From Bacteroidales bacterium UBA3388 (lineage in GTDB: Bacteria > Bacteroidota > Bacteroidia > Bacteroidales > P3), in assembly GCA_002358855.1 (NCBI GenBank), contig DEPQ01000038.1, forward strand, positions 17,150 to 24,208: 7,059 bases of DNA. The letters are read 5' to 3'. Positions 1 through 5,966 of the stretch are shown here, piece after piece (the stretch's first letter is position 1; each line of letters opens with the position of its first letter). The translations under genes and the position numbers were made by a program. Below the pieces are notes generated by a model. The model searched no databases and was not told the origin of the DNA. It saw only the letters and a program-made list of their open reading frames with translations.

Positions 1-230
1 CTACCGTGGATTGAATGGAATCCGTATGTGTTTACATAGTAAGGGAAACGGCTTGAACAACCTATACCCGATACCATGCAGAAACTTTCTTTTTTATATC
101 CTATTTTAGGAAATACATTTAAAACTGATGCTAATATTCCGTGGTCTCCACAACCTGGGCACCATTTTACCATTTGATCACTGGCGAAATCCGCTTTTGT
201 TAATTCGACAGCTGAATGTTCTATAGCCAT
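1..230 (-). CDS. korB: 2-oxoglutarate:ferredoxin oxidoreductase, beta subunit (5' part only)
   Basis: This is the thiamine-diphosphate-binding beta subunit of the enzyme that oxidatively decarboxylates 2-oxoglutarate to succinyl-CoA and reduces ferredoxin, or runs the reverse reaction, in the cytoplasm. Only the first 76 codons are present; the gene runs off the left edge of the window. The translated start is MAIEHSAVELTKADF. It is followed by the hallmark CPGCGDH (residues 24-30) and GIGCSSRFPYY (from residue 55), then NTYGFHSIHG at the window edge. The cysteines and the GIGCSSR segment are typical of the beta subunits of this family. The ATG at 230-228 lies three bases after the korA stop codon, so the two genes are co-transcribed and probably translationally coupled. 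A pyruvate- or 2-oxoacid-specific assignment is possible in principle, but the YPITP-type korA partner and these motifs fit 2-oxoglutarate best. Confidence 0.93.
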   Translation of the reverse strand, partial: MAIEHSAVELTKADFASDQMVKWCPGCGDHGILASVLNVFPKIGYKKESFCMVSGIGCSSRFPYYVNTYGFHSIHG

Positions 231-233
231 TTC

Positions 234-2072
234 TTATTCTCCTAAAATTTGATTAAACACTTCTTTTAATTCACTTACTTCAAAAGGTAGGCCTTGTACT
301 TTATTATATTGATGGAACATCATTCCTTGGAAGTTCATTCTCAAATAATTTACAAATTGTCCCATGTTTAATTCACAAACCACAACCTTTTTATATCTCT
401 TCAACATTTCTTCTGTGTTCTTTGGAAGAGGCATTATGTAGTTAAATTGAGTAAATGCAATGCTTTTTCCTTCTGCTTGCAATTCTTGAACTGCACAACG
501 TAAAGCTCCTTCTGTTCCTCCCCAACCAACAACTAATAAATCTGCATTTTCTGCTCCTTCTACTTCTTGATTAGGGATACGATTTGCTACTCTTTCTACT
601 TTTTCTTTTCTGTACTTAACCATTTGTTCGTGGTTAGCACTATCGGTTGAAACACTTCCTTTTCCTGAAAGTTTTTCCAAACCTCCAATTCTATGACGTA
701 ATCCGTCCATTCCTGGAACTGCCCATTGTCTTACAAGAGTTTCTGGATCTCTGTTGTAAGGTGCGTAATTAGGATCATTAGGTGTTGCAAAAGGTGGGTT
801 GATTTTTGGAAGATCTGCCATTTTTGGTATTCTGAAAAGTTGAGATCCGTTTCCAAGGTAACCATCTGTTAAAAGAATTGTTGGAGTCATTGTTTCCAAT
901 GATAAACGTGCTGCTTCAAAAGCCCAGTAGAAACAATTAGCTGATGAAGATGCTGCAACTACTATACAAGGTGCTTCTCCGTTTCTTCCAAATAATGCTT
1001 GTGTAAGGTCAGATTGTTCTGTTTTTGTAGGCAATCCTGTTGAAGGACCTCCTCTTTGAACATCTACAATAACAAGTGGCAATTCTGTCATAACGGCTAA
1101 TCCGATTGCTTCGCTCTTTAAAGACAATCCAGGACCAGAAGTAGATGTACAAGCCATTGCTCCTGCGAATGAAGCTCCGATTGCAGAACAAATACCTGCG
1201 ATTTCATCTTCTGCTTGGAAAACTCTTGCTCCTAATGATTTGTGTTTTGCCAATTCTATTAAAATATCAGTTGCAGGAGTAATAGGATAAGAACCTAAGA
1301 ATAAAGGAAGACCTGCTTTTTCTGCTGCTGCAAGCAATCCCCAAGCAGTTGCAATGTTTCCTGTTATGTTTCTGTACTTTCCTTTTGGCATTTGAGCTTG
1401 TTCAACTATCATTTGGCTTTCCAAAATGTCAGTATTTTCACAGAAGTTGTAACCTGCTCTTACCACTGCTTTGTTTGCTTGAACCAATTCTGGCTTTTTA
1501 GCAAATTTCTTTTCCAAATAAGAATCTGTATGTTCAAGACCTTTTCCGAAAATGAAGAAAATCATACCTAAGGCGAACATATTTCTACATTTCAATGCAG
1601 ACTTTCTATCCGCAAAAATATCTTTCACAGTTTCCATTGTGAAACTTGTGATAGGTGCTTTTATCAATCTGTAATTTGAAAGAGAATCATCTTCAAGCGG
1701 ATTAGAAGAATAGCCTGCTTTTTCTATTGCTTCATCTTCAAAAGTGTCCGCATCTACGATTATTATACCGCCTATTTTAGCCCATTTCAAGTTTGCTTTC
1801 AATGAAGCAGGGTTCATAGCCACTAAAACGTCAGCTTTATCCCCTGAACTATAAATTTTCTTGCCTATGTGAACTTGAAAGCCTGATACACCTGCCACTG
1901 TGTTGTGTGGAGCTCTGATTTCTGCTGGATAATCAGGGAATGTCGCAATGTCATTACCGTCCAAAGCAGAAGTGTCAGAGAATAGTGTACCTGTAAGTTG
2001 CATTCCATCGCCGGAATCGCCGACAAATTTGATTACAACGTCTTCTCTTTTAATAACTTCTTTTGCTGTCAT
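234..2072 (-). CDS. korA: 2-oxoglutarate:ferredoxin oxidoreductase, fused gamma-alpha subunit
   Basis: This is the partner of korB in the CoA-dependent oxidoreductase that interconverts 2-oxoglutarate and succinyl-CoA with ferredoxin as electron carrier. The 612-residue protein has two parts. Residues about 10-200 form the gamma domain, with GDSGDGMQ (18-25) and PAEIRAP (49-55) followed by AGVSGFQVHIG (60-70). Residues about 235-610 form the alpha domain, with YPITP (262-266), EDE (288-290), TSGPGLSLKSE (311-321) and QRGGPSTGLPTKTEQ (339-353). The C-terminal part of the alpha domain contains VVGWGGTEG (514-522) and VCELNMGQ (565-572). The gamma-alpha fusion and the length of about 610 residues are usual for the family in Bacteroidota and other anaerobes. 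The ATG at 2072 is preceded by an A-rich leader with no Shine-Dalgarno sequence. All motifs look intact, so the enzyme is probably active. The related 2-oxoacid and pyruvate enzymes share this fold, so substrate preference is inferred. Confidence 0.95.
   Translation of the reverse strand: MTAKEVIKREDVVIKFVGDSGDGMQLTGTLFSDTSALDGNDIATFPDYPAEIRAPHNTVAGVSGFQVHIGKKIYSSGDKADVLVAMNPASLKANLKWAKIGGIIIVDADTFEDEAIEKAGYSSNPLEDDSLSNYRLIKAPITSFTMETVKDIFADRKSALKCRNMFALGMIFFIFGKGLEHTDSYLEKKFAKKPELVQANKAVVRAGYNFCENTDILESQMIVEQAQMPKGKYRNITGNIATAWGLLAAAEKAGLPLFLGSYPITPATDILIELAKHKSLGARVFQAEDEIAGICSAIGASFAGAMACTSTSGPGLSLKSEAIGLAVMTELPLVIVDVQRGGPSTGLPTKTEQSDLTQALFGRNGEAPCIVVAASSSANCFYWAFEAARLSLETMTPTILLTDGYLGNGSQLFRIPKMADLPKINPPFATPNDPNYAPYNRDPETLVRQWAVPGMDGLRHRIGGLEKLSGKGSVSTDSANHEQMVKYRKEKVERVANRIPNQEVEGAENADLLVVGWGGTEGALRCAVQELQAEGKSIAFTQFNYIMPLPKNTEEMLKRYKKVVVCELNMGQFVNYLRMNFQGMMFHQYNKVQGLPFEVSELKEVFNQILGE
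239..243 (-). promoter_or_regulatory. Shine-Dalgarno sequence of korB inside the end of korA
   Basis: Read on the minus strand this is AGGAG, with eight bases between it and the korB ATG. It lies within the last codons of korA (Leu-Gly-Glu). It is the only clear Shine-Dalgarno sequence before any gene in the window. It fixes the korB start and suggests that ribosomes finishing korA re-initiate on korB, keeping the two subunits in balance. Confidence 0.7.
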
Positions 2073-2120
2073 TACTTTGAGTTTTATTTTATTTTTTTAT
2101 TTTCTTCACTAAATAATCTG

Positions 2121-2128
2121 CAAATTTA
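2121..2128 (-). promoter_or_regulatory. Bacteroidota-type -7 element for korAB
   Basis: On the minus strand the site reads TAAATTTG and continues as CA. It matches the Bacteroidota -7 consensus TAnnTTTG and leaves a leader of roughly 40 bases before the korA ATG. The expected -33 TTTG is not clear: the region about 20 bases upstream reads as a T-rich tract without a good match. The site is therefore supported by its core and position only. Confidence 0.45.
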
Positions 2129-2193
2129 CTAAGTTTATTCCATTTAAAGAAAAAAAAACACTCTTTTATTCTTTTATTCTACACATTTATCAA

Positions 2194-2201
2194 TAACTTT
2201 G
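2194..2201 (+). promoter_or_regulatory. Bacteroidota-type -7 element for the aroC cluster
   Basis: The site reads TAACTTTG and continues as CACTCAAAA. It matches the TAnnTTTG consensus and sits 29 bases before the aroC ATG, so transcription would start about 20-25 bases before the gene. No exact -33 TTTG is seen about 20 bases upstream; that region is a T-rich stretch containing an 8-base tandem repeat (CTTTTATT at 2163-2170 and 2171-2178). The 17 bases from 2194 match the gcvT promoter core at 16 positions. The site is divergent from the korAB element, with 65 bases between the two -7 boxes. Confidence 0.55.
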
Positions 2202-2230
2202 CACTCAAAACAAGAATAATTTTACGGATA

Positions 2231-3220
2231 ATGAGTAGTAATACCTTTGGTAAAAGTTTTAGTTTAACAACCTTTGGAGAGAGTCATAGCAACTGCTTAG
2301 GTGGAATAGTAGAGGGATTTCCTGCTAATCTGAAAATAGATTATGCTCTGATTGAAAGTGAATTAGAAAAACGGAAATCTGCTTCTGCATTTTCTACTCC
2401 AAGAGTTGAAGAAGATAAAGTTGTTTTTATTTCTGGAATTGAAAACAATATTTCCTTAGGTACACCAATTGCTTTTTTAATCGAAAACAAAAATGTAAAA
2501 AAACAAGACTATGAAAATCTAAAAACTCTTTTTCGTCCTTCGCATGCTGATTATACATATTTTTGTAAGTACGGCATAAATGCGAGTTCAGGAGGTGGAA
2601 GAGCATCTGCAAGAGAAACTGTTTGCAGAGTTGTTGGCGGAAGTCTTGCCAAGCAATTCCTTTCTTTATATCAAATAAATATTGAATCGGAAATAACACA
2701 AATAGGACAATTTGACTACATCTCCCAACGCAATCAAGCAGAAGAAGCACTCTTGCAAGCAAAAGAAAATGGCGATAGCTTAGGTGGAGTGATAAAATGC
2801 ACAATTCACAACGTACCAAAGGGACTTGGAGAACCAATATTTGACAAACTTTCAGCAACTCTTGCACAAGCAATGATAAGTATTCCTTCTGCAAAAAGTT
2901 TTGAAATAGGAGATGGATTAGAATCTTGCAAACGCTTAGGCAGTGAAGATATTGACCATTGGAATCAAGACTTTACAACACAAACCAATCATTGTGGAGG
3001 AGTGCAAGGAGGAATCACAAACGGAATGGACGTTGTTTTTAGTGTAGGATTTAAACCTATTGCATCAATTCGCACAATCCGAGCAATAAATCCACAAGGA
3101 GAAATCGCAGAAATAGAAAATAATGGCAGACATGACTGTTGCAATCTTTTCAGAGCAAGAGTCGTTGTAGAATCTATGGCAGCCCTTACAATAGCAGACT
3201 TTATTAAACGAGCAAAATAA
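2231..3220 (+). CDS. aroC: Chorismate synthase, short and divergent
   Basis: Chorismate synthase makes chorismate from 5-enolpyruvylshikimate-3-phosphate using reduced FMN, the last step of the shikimate pathway in the cytoplasm. Family features are spread over the whole protein: TTFGESH (13-19, with the first conserved histidine), LGTPIAFLIENKN (76-88), FRPSHADYTYFCKYG (101-115, second conserved histidine at 105), GGGRASARET (121-130), GLGEPIFDKL (198-207), GGVQGGITNG (256-265) and NGRHDCC (298-304). The length is 329 residues, against about 350-360 usually. The main shortening lies around residues 160-180, where a segment containing CPDPE in typical members is absent. Several normally invariant positions differ: GESHG is GESHS, RRRPG is KRKSA (47-51), RSSARET is RASARET and GRHDPC is GRHDCC. 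The frame is open throughout, so this is a divergent gene and not an obvious pseudogene. The ATG has no Shine-Dalgarno sequence. The next gene begins 16 bases downstream, which suggests an operon. Family assignment is firm; normal catalytic activity is less certain. Confidence 0.9.
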   Translation: MSSNTFGKSFSLTTFGESHSNCLGGIVEGFPANLKIDYALIESELEKRKSASAFSTPRVEEDKVVFISGIENNISLGTPIAFLIENKNVKKQDYENLKTLFRPSHADYTYFCKYGINASSGGGRASARETVCRVVGGSLAKQFLSLYQINIESEITQIGQFDYISQRNQAEEALLQAKENGDSLGGVIKCTIHNVPKGLGEPIFDKLSATLAQAMISIPSAKSFEIGDGLESCKRLGSEDIDHWNQDFTTQTNHCGGVQGGITNGMDVVFSVGFKPIASIRTIRAINPQGEIAEIENNGRHDCCNLFRARVVVESMAALTIADFIKRAK

Positions 3221-3236
3221 AAGAATAAAAAAGAAT

Positions 3237-3980
3237 ATGAAAATAAGCAGAAAATTTTTCTTTGTTTTATTTATTTTTTTCTTTGTTTCGTGCAAAGAAA
3301 ACAAAGAGTTAAAAAACGATTCCTTTGCTTTATCAGGAGCAATTTCTAATCCAACCGAACAATACCTAATTTTGAGCGAAGTAGGTAAAAGTGGATTTAG
3401 TCAAAACGACACAATATCCTTAGATAAAGAAGGAGTATTTTCTAAAAACATAGAAATGCAAGAACCAACACTTTACTCTCTATCCTTAGGCAATGAATAC
3501 ATAATTATATGCCCTACAATAGGAGAACAAATTTCAATAAAAGCCTCAGGAAGTAACTTTTCAGGCACTTATAACATAGAAGGCTCACCAGAATCCGAAC
3601 TTTTGAAAGAATTAAACAAAGAAAACTATAATGTTCGTTTGTCTTTGAAAAGTATGAGTGAAGAATTGTCAAAAGCAGATACCGCAAAACTCGATTCAAT
3701 CCGCACAAGCATAATAGAAAAATATACATCAACAAAGCAATATCAAGAAAAAATAACCTCAGACTTTATAAACAAAAACTTAGGCTCGCTTACAACACTC
3801 ATAGCCTTGTATCGCACCTTTGACGGCTTTGCTTTATTTGACTATAACCAAAGTTTAGAAATGCACAAAAAAGTTTTGCAAGGCTTAAAGCAAACCTTAC
3901 CAAACAATCAGCACACATTGACGCTTGAAAACTTTATTGCAGAGAAAGAAAACGCACAAAAGAAAAATGGAACTAAATAG
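3237..3980 (+). CDS. Lipoprotein resembling the N-terminal half of DUF4369/TlpA proteins, no thioredoxin domain
   Basis: The 247-residue protein starts with a lipoprotein signal: basic MKISRK, a very hydrophobic phenylalanine-rich core, and the lipobox FVSC with lipidated cysteine at 19. The following KEN resembles the K-(D/E)2 surface-export signal known from some Bacteroidota lipoproteins, so exposure on the outer membrane is possible. Residues about 30-120 have the beta-rich pattern of DUF4369 (FALSGAISNPTEQYLIL, later NIEGSPESELLKELN at 113-127). Residues about 125-240 look helical. In Bacteroidota this arrangement is usually followed by a C-terminal TlpA-like thioredoxin domain with a CxxC motif. 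Here the protein ends before that point, there is no CxxC, and the next gene starts inside its last codons, so no remnant remains. Redox activity is therefore unlikely; a binding or structural envelope role is a guess. The domain match is from remembered pattern. The gene lies 16 bases after aroC and overlaps lpxH by 14 bases, consistent with one operon. Confidence 0.75.
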   Translation: MKISRKFFFVLFIFFFVSCKENKELKNDSFALSGAISNPTEQYLILSEVGKSGFSQNDTISLDKEGVFSKNIEMQEPTLYSLSLGNEYIIICPTIGEQISIKASGSNFSGTYNIEGSPESELLKELNKENYNVRLSLKSMSEELSKADTAKLDSIRTSIIEKYTSTKQYQEKITSDFINKNLGSLTTLIALYRTFDGFALFDYNQSLEMHKKVLQGLKQTLPNNQHTLTLENFIAEKENAQKKNGTK

Positions 3981-4716
3981 AAACAAAATATATTTTGCAT
4001 CAGACTTTCACTTAGGCAATAGTTCAGCGAAATTTAACCGCCTAAGAGAAAAGAAAATTGTTCGTTGGCTCAATCATATCTCAAAAGACGCAGAAGAAAT
4101 CTATCTTTTAGGAGATATATTTGACTTTTGGTTCGAGTACAAACACGTAGTACCAAAAGGATTTGTGCGATTTCTTGGAACGCTTGCTCACTTGATAGAT
4201 TCAGGAATAAGAATCCATCTTTTTTGTGGCAATCACGACCTTTGGTTACGAGATTATTTTCAAGACGAATTAGGCATAATCGTTCACAAACAAAGAGAAA
4301 CACTCACTCTTTATGGCAAAACATTTATGCTTGGGCACGGAGACGGATTAGATCCAAAGGATAAAAAATACAAATTCATAAATAGCATTTTCAAAAATAA
4401 GTTTTGCATATCAGCCTTTGCGACTTTGCATCCTCGTTGGGCGATAGCCATGGCACAAAAATGGAGTAGGAGTTCCCGAGCCTCACATTCCGAAAAAGAT
4501 ATGATTGACTTAGGCGAAAAAGAGCCTATTTACCAATTTTGTCTTAAAACCTTAGAAACACAAAACATTGATTTCTTTGTGTTTGGTCATAGACATTTGG
4601 TTTGTAACAAGAAAATAAAAGACAAAACTCGTTATATAAATCTTGGATATTGGAACATATATGGACACTATGCAGTTTGGGACGGAAAAAACTTGGAATT
4701 AAAAAAATTTGAATAA
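3967..4716 (+). CDS. lpxH: UDP-2,3-diacylglucosamine diphosphatase (LpxH-type metallophosphoesterase)
   Basis: LpxH removes UMP from UDP-2,3-diacylglucosamine to give lipid X, an early step of lipid A synthesis, at the cytoplasmic side of the inner membrane. With the ATG at 3967 the protein is 249 residues and begins MELNRNKIYFASDFHLG. The metallophosphoesterase motifs come in order: DFH (13-15), GDIFD (49-53), GNHD (88-91), GHGD (123-126) and GHRH (207-210), together a full set of two-metal ligands. The spacing and the DFHLG and GDIFDFWFEY segments fit the LpxH-type family of Bacteroidota. A longer frame from a TTG at 3925 would add 14 lysine-rich residues; I rejected it because the ATG gives the natural family N-terminus. 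The gene overlaps the lipoprotein stop by 14 bases in another frame, suggesting coupled translation. It could be a related phosphoesterase of different substrate, but lipid A synthesis is the best fit. Confidence 0.85.
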   Translation: MELNRNKIYFASDFHLGNSSAKFNRLREKKIVRWLNHISKDAEEIYLLGDIFDFWFEYKHVVPKGFVRFLGTLAHLIDSGIRIHLFCGNHDLWLRDYFQDELGIIVHKQRETLTLYGKTFMLGHGDGLDPKDKKYKFINSIFKNKFCISAFATLHPRWAIAMAQKWSRSSRASHSEKDMIDLGEKEPIYQFCLKTLETQNIDFFVFGHRHLVCNKKIKDKTRYINLGYWNIYGHYAVWDGKNLELKKFE

Positions 4717-4739
4717 GAAAAAACTATTTTTTAACTTTG
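4708..4739 (+). promoter_or_regulatory. Bacteroidota-type promoter of gcvT
   Basis: This is the best-formed promoter in the window. A -33 element TTTG (4708-4711) is separated by 20 bases from a -7 element TAACTTTG (4732-4739), matching the Bacteroidota TTTG / TAnnTTTG arrangement. The -33 element lies in the last codons of lpxH. The -7 box overlaps a small dyad, TTTGC-AC-GCAAA (4736-4747). The predicted leader is about 40-45 bases, too short for a glycine riboswitch. No terminator separates lpxH from this promoter, so read-through from upstream is also possible. Confidence 0.72.
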
Positions 4740-4789
4740 CACGCAAAATTTGATTCAAAGAATATTATAAATTAAATAAAATTATAGAG

Positions 4790-5893
4790 ATGAAAAACAC
4801 ACCATTTACACAAAAACACATCGAATTAGGAGCAAAAATGGCCGAATTCGCTGGTTACAATATGCCAATTTCATACGAAGGATTGGTGGTTGAACACAAT
4901 AATGTAAGAAATGCAGTTGGAGTATTTGACGTTTCTCACATGGGAGAGTTCAGAGCAAAAGGTCCAAAAGCGTTTGAATTTGTTCAACGTTGCACTTCAA
5001 ACGATATAGCAACACTTTTTGATGGTAAAGTATTATATACAGTTCTTCCAAACGGTAAAGGAGGAATCGTAGATGACATGTTAGTTTATCAAGTGTCAAA
5101 AGAAGAATATTTTATGGTACCAAACGCAGCAAATATTGATAAAGACTGGGCTTGGATGAGTAAAATAGCAGAAGAAATGGGCTTAGTATTAGGTCAAGAC
5201 TTCACAAACGAAAGCGAAAGCTATGGACAATTAGCAGTACAAGGTCCTTTGGCATTAAAAGCGATGCAAAAACTTACAGAAACTCCTATTGAAGATATGG
5301 AATATTACACATTCAAATTCTTGACTTTTGCAGGAATTGAAAACGTTCTTTTATCTACAACAGGATATACAGGAGCGGGTGGATGCGAAATCTACTTTGA
5401 CAAAAAATATGCAGACAAAATTTGGGATGCAGTATTCGAAGCAGGAAAAGAATTTGGAATAATGCCTGCTGGATTAGGATGTAGAGATACTCTTCGTTTG
5501 GAAATGGGATTTTGTCTTTACGGACACGAAATCGATGATGAAACTTCTCCAATAGAAGCAGGATTAAATTGGCTAACAAAATTCGTTGACGGAAACGATT
5601 TCATAGACAGAGCAAGACTTGAAGAACAAAAAGCAAACGGAGTAAGCAAAAAATTAGTAGGATTCCAAATGATAGACAAAGGAATTCCACGTCAAGGATA
5701 CGAAGTTTGCGATGCAGAAGGCAATGTAATAGGAAAAGTATGTTCAGGAACACAATCTCCATCTTGCGGCGTAGCAATCGGAACAGCACACGTTGCAACA
5801 GCATTCAGCAAAAAAGATACAGAAATCTTTATCAAAGTAAGAGAAAAACTATTAAAAGCAATAGTAGTAAAAATGCCTTTCTACAAAGGTTAA
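4790..5893 (+). CDS. gcvT: Glycine cleavage system T-protein (aminomethyltransferase)
   Basis: GcvT takes the aminomethyl group from the lipoyl arm of the H-protein, passes the methylene to tetrahydrofolate and releases ammonia. It supplies one-carbon units from glycine in the cytoplasm. The 367-residue protein has the usual family length. Recognisable segments are NTPFTQKHIELGAKMAEFAG near the N-terminus, FDVSHMGE (46-53), GGIVDDML (91-98, carrying the family's catalytic aspartate), LAVQGP (148-153), STTGYTGAGGCE (189-200), AGLGCRDTLRLEMG (227-240), YGHEIDDETSPIEAGL (244-259) and SGTQSPS (319-325). The last two belong to the substrate-binding and C-terminal barrel regions. The ATG at 4790 follows a short AT-rich leader without a clear Shine-Dalgarno sequence. 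Neither gcvH nor gcvP is adjacent. The gene has its own promoter and is closed by a strong terminator, so it appears to be largely a single-gene unit. All motifs look intact. Confidence 0.96.
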   Translation: MKNTPFTQKHIELGAKMAEFAGYNMPISYEGLVVEHNNVRNAVGVFDVSHMGEFRAKGPKAFEFVQRCTSNDIATLFDGKVLYTVLPNGKGGIVDDMLVYQVSKEEYFMVPNAANIDKDWAWMSKIAEEMGLVLGQDFTNESESYGQLAVQGPLALKAMQKLTETPIEDMEYYTFKFLTFAGIENVLLSTTGYTGAGGCEIYFDKKYADKIWDAVFEAGKEFGIMPAGLGCRDTLRLEMGFCLYGHEIDDETSPIEAGLNWLTKFVDGNDFIDRARLEEQKANGVSKKLVGFQMIDKGIPRQGYEVCDAEGNVIGKVCSGTQSPSCGVAIGTAHVATAFSKKDTEIFIKVREKLLKAIVVKMPFYKG

Positions 5894-5912
5894 TTCTAAC
5901 AATAAACACAAT

Positions 5913-5948
5913 GCCCACAAAACAAAAAAAAGTTTTGTGGGCTTTTTT
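5913..5948 (+). terminator. Intrinsic terminator after gcvT
   Basis: An 11-base perfect stem, GCCCACAAAAC (5913-5923) with GTTTTGTGGGC (5932-5942), encloses a loop of eight A residues and is followed at once by six T residues (5943-5948). It starts 20 bases after the gcvT stop codon. The T run lies on the plus-strand side, so it acts on transcripts from gcvT. The next gene begins only 18 bases after the T run. Confidence 0.9.
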
Positions 5949-5966
5949 ACAAAACAAAATCAAGAA

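Noticed and set aside
2163..2178. Tandem CTTTTATT repeat before aroC
   Set aside because: Two short copies in a T-rich tract are likely low-complexity sequence and not a regulatory repeat.
2427..2894. Minus-strand reading frame of 155 codons inside aroC
   Set aside because: Its leucine-rich, low-complexity translation mirrors A-rich plus-strand codons, while the aroC frame carries family motifs throughout.
3065..3304. Minus-strand reading frame of 79 codons with a hydrophobic stretch
   Set aside because: It is antisense to the end of aroC and the lipoprotein signal peptide; its hydrophobic stretch is a by-product of the A/T-rich signal-peptide codons, and it has no family motif.
3925..3966. 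Upstream TTG start extending lpxH by 14 residues
   Set aside because: The extension is lysine-rich and lies inside the lipoprotein gene, and the ATG at 3967 gives the normal family N-terminus just before DFHLG.
4749..4759. TTTGA-T-TCAAA dyad near the gcvT transcript start
   Set aside because: Five-base arms in AT-rich DNA are expected by chance, and no second copy is seen at the other promoters.
4740..4789. Possible glycine riboswitch before gcvT
   Set aside because: The predicted leader is only about 40-45 bases and AT-rich, too short for a glycine aptamer and without its conserved core.
5937..5966. Upstream GTG start for the EEP-family protein
   Set aside because: The codon lies in the terminator stem, and the extra residues would precede an otherwise normal signal peptide beginning at the ATG at 5967.
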